Source: JAGXSE01 sp040757295
GTDB lineage: Bacteria; Bacillota; PH28-bin88
Assembly: GCA_040757295.1 (NCBI GenBank)
Contig: JBFLXH010000004.1
Location: 43,764-107,763 of the forward strand
Direction: 5' to 3'
Length of the DNA stretch: 64,000 nt
Shown here piece after piece: positions 16,540-25,574 of this stretch (its first letter is position 1; each line of letters starts with the position of its first letter). The notes beneath the pieces were generated by a model. It was not told where the DNA came from and did not search any database. It saw only the letters and a program-made list of their open reading frames with translations. The position numbers and the translations under genes were made by a program.

Positions 16540-17876
16540 TTCTCCTTCAGACCTTTTTTTTCCAACCGGTTTTCCAGAATGAACTGCTCTAAAACTTTCA
16601 GGGAACGCCAGGCCATGGCCTTGCCCCGTTCCTTTTTGCCCCGTACCGATCTGTCAAGGGGCGGGAATAACCCGAAATTAACATTCATGGGTTGAAAACC
16701 AGCCGCTACAGCGCCGGCAGTTATATAGTTGCATAATGCCCCGTGGGCGGTGGATGGTGGAAACACCAGAGGCTCTTGTCCTTTAAAAAGCCTTGCGGCA
16801 TTGATACCTGCTATTAAACCGGTTGCGGCTGATTCCAAATACCCCTCTACACCTGTGATCTGGCCAGCAAAAAGTAAGTTTTTATTCCAACGTGCCTGCA
16901 TAGTCGGTCTTAGTAACTGGGGGCTGTTGATAAAGGTGTTGCGATGCATAACCCCAAACCTGACAAACTCTGCATCCTTTAAACCCGGTATCATCTTGAA
17001 AATTCTCACTTGTTCATTCCATTTGAGATTAGTCTGAAAGCCCACCAAGTTAAAAAGTGTTCCTTCCTTATTGTCTCGCCTGAGTTGGACAACTGCATAG
17101 GGTTGTTTGCCTGTCCGAGGGTCAATTAATCCTACCGGTTTCATGGGACCAAACAACAAGGTCTGGTATCCCCTTACGGCTAATACTTCTACGGGCAAAC
17201 AGCCTTCAAAATTCACTTCTTTTTCAAAACAATGAAGCGGGAAACGCTCGGCTTTAACCAGTTCAGTATAAAAAGAGCGGTACTCTTCTTCGTTCATGGG
17301 GCAGTTAATGTAGTCATTTTCCCCTTTGCCATATCTGGAAGCCCAAAAAGCCTTTGAAAAATCTATTGTTTCACCAAGGACTATCGGAGAAGCAGCATCA
17401 TAAAAATAAAAATACTCGCAGCCTGTTATTTCCATTATGGTGTCGGAAAAGCCCTGGGAGGTTAAAGGCCCAGTTGCAATGATAGCTAGACCGGTATTTG
17501 GCAATTGGGTTATTTCTTTCCGGACCAGGGTTATCATGGGATGCGCAACAATCCTGCTGGTTACCTCCTGGGAAAAAGCAAGCCTGTCAACTGCCAGCGC
17601 TCCGCCGGCCGGGATCCTATGTTGATAAGCGCAATGGATAATTATGGATTTCAGCCTATTCATTTCTTCTTTTAATAATCCGACGGCATTTTCGAGGCTT
17701 TCAGCTCGTAATGAGTTACTGCAAACCAATTCAGCCAAAAGGTCGGTATGGTGAGCCGGACTGTTTTTAACTGGTCTCATTTCATAAAGCATAACAGGGA
17801 TGTTATTTTGGGCAATTTGCCAGGCAGCCTCGGCGCCTGCTAATCCGCCCCCGATTACCGTAATCATTTCCGGCAA
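16536..17876 (-). CDS. trmFO: Methylenetetrahydrofolate-tRNA-(uracil-54-C5)-methyltransferase TrmFO
   Basis: A 446-residue flavoprotein that forms ribothymidine at position 54 of tRNA using methylenetetrahydrofolate and FADH2. The N-terminal FAD-binding motif is ITVIGGGLAGAEAAWQIA. CSNSLRAES and FEGCLPVEVLAVRGYQTLLFGPMKPVGL are family signatures. AGQITGVEGYLESAATGLIAGINAA is the GidA-like FAD-binding C-terminal part. The gene lies between topA and xerC as in other Firmicutes. Confidence 0.97.
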   Translation of the reverse strand: MPEMITVIGGGLAGAEAAWQIAQNNIPVMLYEMRPVKNSPAHHTDLLAELVCSNSLRAESLENAVGLLKEEMNRLKSIIIHCAYQHRIPAGGALAVDRLAFSQEVTSRIVAHPMITLVRKEITQLPNTGLAIIATGPLTSQGFSDTIMEITGCEYFYFYDAASPIVLGETIDFSKAFWASRYGKGENDYINCPMNEEEYRSFYTELVKAERFPLHCFEKEVNFEGCLPVEVLAVRGYQTLLFGPMKPVGLIDPRTGKQPYAVVQLRRDNKEGTLFNLVGFQTNLKWNEQVRIFKMIPGLKDAEFVRFGVMHRNTFINSPQLLRPTMQARWNKNLLFAGQITGVEGYLESAATGLIAGINAARLFKGQEPLVFPPSTAHGALCNYITAGAVAAGFQPMNVNFGLFPPLDRSVRGKKERGKAMAWRSLKVLEQFILENRLEKKGLKEK

Positions 17877-17906
17877 GGTTCCAGAACCACCTTCCTTTTT
17901 CGGAGG

Positions 17907-20003
17907 TTATTGCTTATTTCCAACTGTCTCGTCCAAACGAAAACCACAATCTGGCCCAGGACAGACCACCTGAATGCCTTGTTTAGTGTTTTTTTCCACC
18001 ATTTTTTGTGCGCAGTGAGGACATTCGTGAGCAGTGGGTTTGTGCCAGGAGATATATTCACAATCTGGAAAACCGATGCAGCCAAAAAACTTCCTGCCTT
18101 TTTTGGTTCTTCGGATAATAACCGCAGAATTGCATAAAGGACAGCTTATCCCAATATCCTCCAACAATGCCTTGGTATTTCGACACTCGGGAAAACCGGG
18201 ACAAGCTAAAAACTTGCCGAACCGTCCCATCTTAATAACCATATTTCTACCACATTTTTCGCATACCTCATCACTTACTTCTTCAGCCAATTGAACCTGT
18301 TCTATTTCCTTGTCAGCTATTACAAGCATCTTTTTAAACGACTTGTAGAAATCACTAACCACCTTTTTCCAGTCAACCTCCCCTTCTTCAACCGCATCAA
18401 GCATTTGCTCCATGCTGGCAGTGAACTCTACATCAACTATTTCCGAAAAGTATTCGGAAAGCAGATCAACCACAATAATACCTAACTCGGTAGGCAAAAA
18501 CTGCTTTTGTTCACGTACCACATAACCCCGGCTAAGAATTGTTTCAATAATGGGAGCATAGGTGCTCGGTCGCCCTATCCCCTTTTCCTCCAAAGCTTTT
18601 ATGAGTGAGGCTTCAGAGTAGCGAGAAGGCGGTTGAGTAAAATGTTGTTTGGGGTGTAAACCTCCTAAGATAAGGGCAGCCCCTTCGGTCAGTTCCGGTA
18701 TTTGTCCTTGTTCATCCTCACTTGTGGACTCTTCTGCTTCGTAGACCTGCAAAAAGCCAGGAAACTTTACAACAGAACCGCTTGCCCGGAACAAAAAATC
18801 TCCTGCTTTTATTTCTACTGTTGTTGTATCGAGGACAGCCGAAGCCATCTGGCTGGCAACGAAGCGGGACCAGATTAATCGATAGAGTTTATATTGATCA
18901 GGAGTCAGTTTCCCCTTAACCTCATCAGGTGTAAGGAGAACATAGCTTGGGCGGATAGCCTCATGGGCATCTTGGGCCTGCTTTTTTCCTCCATACTGCC
19001 TCGGTTTGGGTGGCAGATAATTCTTGCCATATTTTTCGGTAATATATTTAAAGGCTTCCTCTTGGGCCTGGGTAGAAATCCTGGTTGAGTCAGTCCTGAT
19101 ATAGGTTATTAGACCAGTAATCCCTTCCTTTTTTCCTAAGTCAATTCCCTCATATAGCTGTTGGGCAACCATCATGGTTCGCCTGGCGGTGAAGTTTAAT
19201 TTCCGGTATGCTTCTTGCTGCAAGCTGCTGGTAATAAAGGGTGCCGCCGGGTTTTTATACTTTTCCCTATTTTTTATCCCAGCCACAACAAAAGACTTGT
19301 CCCGCAAAAGGTTTAAAACCCGGTCCATAGCTTCTTTGCTGGTGATTGAAATCCCTTGTTCCCCTTCTTTTACCAGCTTGGCTTGGAATAGAGAGCCTTT
19401 CTTGCCCTGTTTCAAATCTGCGGTTAAGCTCCAGTATTCTTCCGGCTCAAAGCGAGATATTTCCTCTTCCCGGTCGGCAATCAGTTTTACCGCCACTGAT
19501 TGCACGCGGCCCGCACTGAGACCTTTTTTTACCTTGCGCCAAAGCAGTGGGCTTAAAGAGTAACCAACCAGTCGGTCTAAAATCCTCCTTGCTTGCTGTG
19601 CGTTAACCAAATCTAGATTAACTGGTCGAGGTTTCTTGACTGCTGCAGTGATGGCAGTCTTGGTAATTTCGTTAAACTCGATCCTGCAGGGCTGATTAGT
19701 ATTAATCTCCAACACCTGCTGCAGATGCCACGCTATGGCTTCGCCCTCTCGATCGGGGTCAGTTGCCAGCAAGACCTGTTCCGCATTTTTTGCAGCCCCT
19801 TTTAGCTCTTTAGCTATGTCCCCTTTTCCCCGAATGGTGATATATTTCGGTTCAAAGCCAGCTTCAATATCCACCCCGAGCTGGCTTTTTGGCAGGTCCC
19901 GCACATGGCCCATAGAGGCCTTAACCATGTATTTTTTGCCGAGGAACCTTGTAATTGTCTTTGCCTTTGCCGGGGACTCCACGATTACCAGCACTTTTGA
20001 CAA
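17907..20003 (-). CDS. topA: DNA topoisomerase I (omega protein)
   Basis: A type IA topoisomerase of about 698 residues that relaxes negative supercoils. The TOPRIM domain is at the N-terminus (VIVESPAKAKTITRFLG, then LLATDPDREGEAIAWH). The active-site Tyr lies in GLITYIRTDSTR near residue 300. Three C-terminal zinc-ribbon modules follow, each with four Cys, starting CEKCGRNM, CPLCNSAV and CPHCAQKM. I choose a TTG start at 20003 because AGAGGG lies eight bases upstream. A GTG at 20012 also fits the frame but touches the ribosome-binding site. Confidence 0.96.
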   Translation of the reverse strand: MSKVLVIVESPAKAKTITRFLGKKYMVKASMGHVRDLPKSQLGVDIEAGFEPKYITIRGKGDIAKELKGAAKNAEQVLLATDPDREGEAIAWHLQQVLEINTNQPCRIEFNEITKTAITAAVKKPRPVNLDLVNAQQARRILDRLVGYSLSPLLWRKVKKGLSAGRVQSVAVKLIADREEEISRFEPEEYWSLTADLKQGKKGSLFQAKLVKEGEQGISITSKEAMDRVLNLLRDKSFVVAGIKNREKYKNPAAPFITSSLQQEAYRKLNFTARRTMMVAQQLYEGIDLGKKEGITGLITYIRTDSTRISTQAQEEAFKYITEKYGKNYLPPKPRQYGGKKQAQDAHEAIRPSYVLLTPDEVKGKLTPDQYKLYRLIWSRFVASQMASAVLDTTTVEIKAGDFLFRASGSVVKFPGFLQVYEAEESTSEDEQGQIPELTEGAALILGGLHPKQHFTQPPSRYSEASLIKALEEKGIGRPSTYAPIIETILSRGYVVREQKQFLPTELGIIVVDLLSEYFSEIVDVEFTASMEQMLDAVEEGEVDWKKVVSDFYKSFKKMLVIADKEIEQVQLAEEVSDEVCEKCGRNMVIKMGRFGKFLACPGFPECRNTKALLEDIGISCPLCNSAVIIRRTKKGRKFFGCIGFPDCEYISWHKPTAHECPHCAQKMVEKNTKQGIQVVCPGPDCGFRLDETVGNKQ

Positions 20004-20065
20004 GGAACCCACCCTCTCGAACTACTGTTATATTTGAGCATTATTTTGAAAGAAGCCAATCCCCT

Positions 20066-21163
20066 CTAATAGCTTTTGACAAAATGCTTTCCAGGCAACT
20101 GCCTAATTAAACCCTTTAATTCCAAGTGCAGCAAGATGCCCTGGATTACTGAAGCTTGTATAGCAAGGCTTTGGACTAAAAAATCACCGTGAACCGGAGT
20201 GGAACCCAAAGCCTCCAAGACTATTTGTTCATCTGGGGTTAACCCCTCCAGGGAATTTTCATCCCCCCACTTAAAAGCCACCTGGGCAGGAACTCCATAT
20301 TCTTCCACAATGTCCTGCACGCAACTTACCAGCTTTGCTCCCTGTTTAATCAATTGGTTTGTACCGGCGCTATTGGGACTGGTAATAGGGCCTGGGACAG
20401 CAAATACGTCCCTTCCCTGATCCAGGGCATAATCTACCGTTATAAGTGCGCCACTCTTTTCGGCGGCTTCAACCACAACAACCCCAAGGGAGAGCCCGCT
20501 GATGATCCGGTTACGGGCAGGGAAATTCTTGGACTCAGGCCTAGTTCCTAGCGGAAACTCTGAAACCACTGCGCCTTGTTTTTGAATTCTTTCCATCAAC
20601 TCTCTATTCTCCGGTGGATAGACGATATCCAGACCGCATCCCAATACTGCAGTTGTTAGCCCGTCGGTCGCCAAAGCGCCCAGGTGAGCAGAAGTATCAA
20701 TTCCTCTGGCCATGCCACTAACGATTAAGAACCCCTCGACTGACAGTCCTCTGGCCAGGGTTTCAGCCACATGTTTTCCATAATGGGTAGCCTTGCGGGA
20801 GCCCACAATTGCAATAGCCTTTTCATTGGATAGATAATTGCCTCTCCAAAAAAGCACTGGCGGAGGATCCTGGATTGTTTTTAGCATGTTTGGATAAGTC
20901 TCGTCCTCAACCGATGCAACACAGATATTTTCTTTTTCCAGTCTTGCCCATAACTTTTCAGGGGTGTTGATCTTTCTATATTTAATAAACTGCTCCACCG
21001 CTTCCGTCTTTCCCTCGAAAAAAAACTTAAGCTCCGTCTCTTTGGCTTCCCAGGCTGCGCGGGGGCTGCCAAACCAGTGGAGCAGCCTGGCGCAGTTTTT
21101 GGAATTTATTAATGGAACGGAAATAAGTGCAGCCAAATAAAGCTTATTTTCGTCCTTCCCCAT
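20066..21163 (-). CDS. dprA: DNA-processing protein DprA (Smf)
   Basis: A 365-residue protein that loads RecA onto incoming single-stranded DNA during natural transformation and is widespread even in non-transformable bacteria. A SAM-like N-terminal region precedes the Rossmann-like DNA-binding core (AIVGSRKATHYGKHVAETLARGL near residue 116; VSGMARGIDTSAHLGAL; GCGLDIVYPPEN; EFPLGTRPESKNFPARNRI). A small winged-helix domain ends the protein. It lies 60 bp upstream of topA, a conserved neighbourhood. Confidence 0.97.
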   Translation of the reverse strand: MGKDENKLYLAALISVPLINSKNCARLLHWFGSPRAAWEAKETELKFFFEGKTEAVEQFIKYRKINTPEKLWARLEKENICVASVEDETYPNMLKTIQDPPPVLFWRGNYLSNEKAIAIVGSRKATHYGKHVAETLARGLSVEGFLIVSGMARGIDTSAHLGALATDGLTTAVLGCGLDIVYPPENRELMERIQKQGAVVSEFPLGTRPESKNFPARNRIISGLSLGVVVVEAAEKSGALITVDYALDQGRDVFAVPGPITSPNSAGTNQLIKQGAKLVSCVQDIVEEYGVPAQVAFKWGDENSLEGLTPDEQIVLEALGSTPVHGDFLVQSLAIQASVIQGILLHLELKGLIRQLPGKHFVKSY

Positions 21164-21372
21164 AGGTAAACCCCCTAGCAGTAATCAAATAACTATTCTG
21201 GACTGCTGGAGGTAATTCTTTCGTTAGCAGGCAGCTTATTCCTGCTTTGGGGGCAAGGTTTTTTCTAACCAATTGGAAATTCTGAGGGTTAAAAACGTGG
21301 AAAAATAATAATTTCCATACATGTATTTCAATGAAACCAGCCTTTGCTTCTTCTGAGGAAGGTTTTGTTCTT

Positions 21373-22275
21373 TTAAAGTTTTAAAAGCTTAATCAGCCGG
21401 TCAATTCTTTGGGGTCGTCGCAGAACCCCCTCGAATAGGTCCCCCCTGTCCTTTAAAAGCTTTGGAACAGAACTCAGGCTAAAAACCTCAGGTTTAAGAC
21501 TATCATTCAACTCTGACCAATCAAGGGGGATTGAGACAGGCGCGCCTGGCAATGGACGCAAACTGTAAACAGACGCCAGAGTCTTTCCCCTTCCGTTTTG
21601 CAGGTAATCAATATAAATTTTCCCTTCCCTTTTGCCAATTAAATGTTCAACGGTTGTATGGGCAGGCATGGCCTGCACAGTTAACCTGGCCAAGACCTCA
21701 GCAAGCTTGGTGACCTGCCAGTATTGATAACACTGCTCCAGCGGGATATAAATATGGATTCCTCTAGAGCCGGAAGTTTTGGGATATCCCTTCAGGCCTA
21801 CCTCATTTAATACTTCTTTAACTTTTTGCGCTACCCTGATCAGATCAGTAAAAGAGGTTCCGCGAGGAGGGTCAAGGTCCAAAACCAGCAGGTCAGGGTA
21901 ATCCAAAAAGGGCGTCTTTGCTAGCCAAGGATGCATTTCAATACACCCCTGATTAGCTACCCATAATAAACTGGGCATATCCTTTACCGTACAGTAAATA
22001 ACCTGTTCTTGCCCAGAGGCAATTCGGACCGTAGGCAGCCAATCCGGAGCATATCCTGGGCATTTTTGCTGGTAAAAGGTTTTTCCGTCAATACCGTCCG
22101 GAAACCGGCGCAGCACTAGTGGTCGACCTGCAAGATGGGGCAAAATCCAATCGGCTACTTGACGGTAATAATCAATTAAATTGGCTTTCGTGAAACCTTC
22201 CGCAGGCCAAAAAACCTTTTCCAGGTTAGTCAGCTTAAGTTCCTTTCCTTCAACCCGGCAGCGAACTTCAGACAT
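21373..22275 (-). CDS. Stand-alone LigD-type DNA polymerase/primase domain (NHEJ PolDom)
   Basis: A 300-residue protein corresponding to the polymerase domain of bacterial DNA ligase D, an archaeo-eukaryotic primase-family fold. LVLDLDPPRGTSF near residue 134 carries the two catalytic Asp. SGSRGIHIYIPL is the nucleotide-binding region and KIYIDYLQNGRGKT holds the third Asp. These enzymes fill gaps or add ribonucleotides during Ku-dependent end joining. No ligase or nuclease domain is attached, and no ku gene is in the window. It is flanked by about 210 bp upstream of dprA, and the stretch between them (21164-21372) shows nothing I can assign. Confidence 0.9.
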   Translation of the reverse strand: MSEVRCRVEGKELKLTNLEKVFWPAEGFTKANLIDYYRQVADWILPHLAGRPLVLRRFPDGIDGKTFYQQKCPGYAPDWLPTVRIASGQEQVIYCTVKDMPSLLWVANQGCIEMHPWLAKTPFLDYPDLLVLDLDPPRGTSFTDLIRVAQKVKEVLNEVGLKGYPKTSGSRGIHIYIPLEQCYQYWQVTKLAEVLARLTVQAMPAHTTVEHLIGKREGKIYIDYLQNGRGKTLASVYSLRPLPGAPVSIPLDWSELNDSLKPEVFSLSSVPKLLKDRGDLFEGVLRRPQRIDRLIKLLKL

Positions 22276-22360
22276 GGAGCAGCTCCTTTGGACAGGTTTG
22301 TCCGTATTTTACCTTTAAAAGGCTGCTACCATTCCTGCTGTTTCCACAAAGACGTCTCAG

Positions 22361-22388
22361 CAAAAATGCCGACTGTTAAATCGGCATT
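22361..22388 (-). terminator. Rho-independent terminator after the phosphoglycerate mutase gene
   Basis: AATGCCGA pairs with TCGGCATT (8 bp) around an 8-nt loop, followed on the minus strand by TTTG. It begins about ten bases after the apgM stop and separates that gene from the LigD-type polymerase gene. Confidence 0.75.
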
Positions 22389-22398
22389 AAAAAATGAT

Positions 22399-23607
22399 TT
22401 ATCCAAAAAAATAATCCATTAAGCGAAAACCTTCTTCGATCCTCAAACCTGTCAAAGCAGCATTCTTCTCGGAAAAACCGTCTAATCCTGAGGGAAGGTT
22501 TCTGCTCTTTCTAAAAATCAGAAAGGGAACCGGATCGGCAGTGTGGGTCCTAAGGCTAAGAGGGGTGGCATGGTCGGGCAGAACCATAATCTTGTAATCC
22601 GTGAATTCTTGTTCTAATCCTTCCAGCAATACTCCTATTACTTTCTCATCAATTTCTTCTATGGCCTTAATTTTTGTTGCTAGCTCGCCCCTGTGGCCGG
22701 CTTCATCTGGCGCTTCCACATGGATGTAGACAAAATCCATGCCCTCTTTTAACAACTGCAAAGCGGCTTTGGCCTTCCCTTTAAAGTTGGTATGAACATT
22801 ACCGGTAACTCCAGGAACGGCAACCGGCTGCAGACCTGCACAGATTCCCAAACCTTTTATTAAATCTACAGCCGAAATGACGCCTCCTTTTAAAGAGTAC
22901 TTATCGTAAAAGCTAGTGAGGGCCGGCTTCCTACCATGGCCCCAGATCCAAAGGGAATTGGCGGGACGAAGGCCCCGTTCAATACGTCTTTGGTTAACAG
23001 TGTGTTGTTCCAGCCATTCATTACTTTGTATCATAAACTTCAATAATCGGTTTGCTCCCTGGCCTTTAGGCAGGTATTCACTTATTTTTTGCTCAGCGAT
23101 GTCATGGGGTGGGGTCATTTCCAGTTCGGTAGGGCCATCCCGCCAGACCAGCAAATGGCGGTAGCTAACCCCTGGATAAAAATTATAGGTTTTATTCTCA
23201 AGCCTTCTTTTTACTTCCTCCATTAAACAAGCGGCTTCTTCGGTTGTTATTTCGTCCGCGCTATAATCGATCATTCGTTTTTCCAGGTAATTTTCCTCGT
23301 TCGATAAAGTCACCAGGTTACAGCGGAAGGCCACATCAGCGGAAGCCAGTGGAACTCCCATACTGACAGCCTCCAAAGGAGACCTGCCGGTATAATATAA
23401 CCTTGGGTCATACCCCATTACCGAAAGGTTGGCTACATCACTACCGGGCGGAAATCCATTAGGGATTGTATTCACCAAGCCCATGGTACCACTTCGGGCT
23501 ATTTTTTCCATATTGGGAGTGCGGGCATATTCCATAGGAGTTAAATTATTTAATTCCTTGATGGGATAGTCAGCCATTCCGTCCGCCAAAACAATAATAT
23601 ATTTCGT
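22399..23607 (-). CDS. apgM: 2,3-bisphosphoglycerate-independent phosphoglycerate mutase, archaeal type; unusual start
   Basis: An alkaline-phosphatase-superfamily enzyme interconverting 3- and 2-phosphoglycerate, related to homoserine kinase ThrH-like archaeal ApgM. ADGMADYPI at the N-terminus carries a metal-binding Asp. PPGSDVANLSVMGYDP holds the catalytic Ser, and VYIHVEAPDEAGHRGE plus LPDHATPLSLRTHTADPVPF carry the other metal ligands. The first canonical start (TTG, 23589) would remove the first beta strand. In-frame sequence upstream reads KYIIV, as homologues do, and at the expected initiator position stands ACG (23607), seven bases after a GGGAG site. An ATG five bases further up is out of frame and too close to that site. 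I therefore extend to 23607, with the start uncertain. Confidence 0.88.
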   Translation of the reverse strand, partial: TKYIIVLADGMADYPIKELNNLTPMEYARTPNMEKIARSGTMGLVNTIPNGFPPGSDVANLSVMGYDPRLYYTGRSPLEAVSMGVPLASADVAFRCNLVTLSNEENYLEKRMIDYSADEITTEEAACLMEEVKRRLENKTYNFYPGVSYRHLLVWRDGPTELEMTPPHDIAEQKISEYLPKGQGANRLLKFMIQSNEWLEQHTVNQRRIERGLRPANSLWIWGHGRKPALTSFYDKYSLKGGVISAVDLIKGLGICAGLQPVAVPGVTGNVHTNFKGKAKAALQLLKEGMDFVYIHVEAPDEAGHRGELATKIKAIEEIDEKVIGVLLEGLEQEFTDYKIMVLPDHATPLSLRTHTADPVPFLIFRKSRNLPSGLDGFSEKNAALTGLRIEEGFRLMDYFFG

Positions 23608-23833
23608 AGCGCATCTCCCTTTCTTTTTTAATAGTTCCAGTTTAATTTACCCCGTGATCTTTTTCAATGTTTACTTTTCCAACTGACGGTAAGGGAGATA
23701 TAAATCGTTTGGCAACAAGCCTTTTTTATCTTAATCCGGCGATTTAAACTGGACCTTTTGATTGTGAACTATGTTTTGGATCGACGCTTACTGTCGACCC
23801 AACCAGCAAGAATATCCATAAGGAGGAATTCCA

Positions 23834-23923
23834 TTGCTTTTCATTCGTCAAATCGCCCCCCTTTCCTGCGGTGGGGGGGATCCCATCCTAAGGCTAAAAG
23901 TTTCGCAAATGACCATCCAATGA
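23834..23923 (+). CDS. Possible 29-residue plus-strand small ORF in the comM-apgM gap
   Basis: In the 332-bp gap between apgM and comM an AAGGAGG lies eight bases before a TTG. It opens a 29-codon frame (MLFIRQIAPLSCGGGDPILR, then nine more residues) ending TGA. I do not recognise it and see no convincing promoter. The same gap holds two hairpins: 23777-23801 (9 bp with one G-U pair, no T tract) and 23856-23878 (six C with six G). The Shine-Dalgarno match could be chance. Confidence 0.15.
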   Translation: MLFIRQIAPLSCGGGDPILRLKVSQMTIQ

Positions 23924-23939
23924 AATCCTTGGCTTCTTA

Positions 23940-25472
23940 TTATTTACTTTCCCAAGTGCGGTACTGGATAGCCTCTGCCAGGTGCTCAGAGCCGATTCGC
24001 GAAGCTCCGGCTAAATCTGCTATGGTGCGGGCAACCCGGAGAATCCGGTCATAGGCCCGCAAGGATAAACCCATTGTCTGGTACGCCCTCTTTAAAAGTT
24101 TGTCGGCCTCTTGATCTATCTGGCAAAAAAGCTTGATGTCCCGGCCTCTTATTTCAGCATTACATGAGTAATAATTACCCCATCGCTGTCGTTGAACAGC
24201 CCTGGCATACTCCACCCGAGCCCTAATTACTGCCGAAGCTTCCCGGTTTTTTGTATTAATCATTTCCTCATATTTTAAAACAGGGACATTTAACTGAATA
24301 TCTATTCTGTCCAGCAGGGGACCGGAAACTTTTTTTAAATAACGGTCTATCTGCCAGGGGGTACAGGAACAGGTTTTATTCGGATTTCCCGCATGGCCGC
24401 AAGGACAAGGATTCATCGCTGCCACCAGGATAAAACTGGCCGGAAAGGTCTGCACACCTGCTACCCTGGAGATAGTAACTACCCGGTCTTCTAAAGGCTG
24501 CCTTAGTGCCTCTAATACATCCCTTTGGTATTCAGGGAATTCATCTAAAAACAACACCCCATGGCTTGCCAGGCTTACCTCCCCTGGTCTTGGGTTTTTC
24601 CCTCCGCCAATAATGCTGGCAGAAGAGGCAGAATGGTGAGGAGACCGAAAAGGCCGGCGGCGGATTAATGGTTCACCAGAAGGTAACAGACCACATAAAC
24701 TGAAGATTTTTGTAACTTCCAGGCATTCTTTTTCCGTGAGGCGCGGCAAAATGGAAGGAATACTGCGGGCCAGCATGGTTTTGCCGCTCCCAGGGGGTCC
24801 CACCAGCAAGACATTATGACCTCCTGCCGCCGCTATTTCAAATGCCCGCTTGGCGGTCTCATGGCCAATAATATCGCTAAAATCGGTATCATATCTCTCT
24901 TCCCCCGTTAAAAAATCTGTCATTTCCACAGAAGGATGCCGCAAGTCCTTATTGCCAAGCACATGACCTACCGCCTCAAAAAGATTTGATGCTCCAATAA
25001 CCCTAACTGATTTAACAAAAGCCGCCTCTTTAGCATTAACTGCGGGAACCATTAAATCTGCCCCTTCAGGCCTGGAGTTGCCAGCAGCTATGGCCATCGG
25101 CAACACACCATTAACTGACCTGAGATTGCCATCCAGAGCCAGTTCCCCTATGGCAAAGAGACCTTCTAAGAGGCTGGCGTCAATTTGCTCTGAAGCGGCC
25201 AAGACTCCTAGAGCAATGGGGAGATCAAACCAGGTTCCTTCTTTACGAATATCGGCTGGCGCAAGATTAACCGTGATTCGCTTATTGGGGAACTCGAAGC
25301 TGCTGTTGCGAAGTGCACTGCGGACCCTTTCCCTGGCCTCTCTCACTGAAGGATCGGGCAGGCCCACTACTTCAAAGGCAGGCAAGCCGTTAGAGATATC
25401 AACTTCCACTTCCACCTCATAACCATCAAGGCCAGTCATGGCGCAACTACGAACTTTGGCTAACACCCGCAT
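23940..25472 (-). CDS. comM: Mg-chelatase-like AAA+ ATPase ComM (YifB)
   Basis: A 510-residue protein. The N-terminal Lon-protease-like ChlI domain (about residues 1-165) is followed by the AAA+ module with Walker A NVLLVGPPGSGKTMLA near residue 220 and Walker B GVLFLDEFPEY. A Cys-rich loop is visible as NPCPCGHAGNPNKTCSCTPW. The C-terminal domain covers the last 100 residues. ComM is a helicase promoting branch migration of recombination intermediates during transformation. It is in the same strand run as yraN-rnhB and dprA-topA, which fits a DNA-processing cluster. Confidence 0.95.
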   Translation of the reverse strand: MRVLAKVRSCAMTGLDGYEVEVEVDISNGLPAFEVVGLPDPSVREARERVRSALRNSSFEFPNKRITVNLAPADIRKEGTWFDLPIALGVLAASEQIDASLLEGLFAIGELALDGNLRSVNGVLPMAIAAGNSRPEGADLMVPAVNAKEAAFVKSVRVIGASNLFEAVGHVLGNKDLRHPSVEMTDFLTGEERYDTDFSDIIGHETAKRAFEIAAAGGHNVLLVGPPGSGKTMLARSIPSILPRLTEKECLEVTKIFSLCGLLPSGEPLIRRRPFRSPHHSASSASIIGGGKNPRPGEVSLASHGVLFLDEFPEYQRDVLEALRQPLEDRVVTISRVAGVQTFPASFILVAAMNPCPCGHAGNPNKTCSCTPWQIDRYLKKVSGPLLDRIDIQLNVPVLKYEEMINTKNREASAVIRARVEYARAVQRQRWGNYYSCNAEIRGRDIKLFCQIDQEADKLLKRAYQTMGLSLRAYDRILRVARTIADLAGASRIGSEHLAEAIQYRTWESK

Positions 25473-25574
25473 ACTCCTTTCATCCGCAGAGATTAATCAA
25501 ACCCCTTGTTATTTGTCATCTGCTGTAATAAAATTTAACTAAGTTTTAACATGACTAATGAAGGAAGTGATCCT

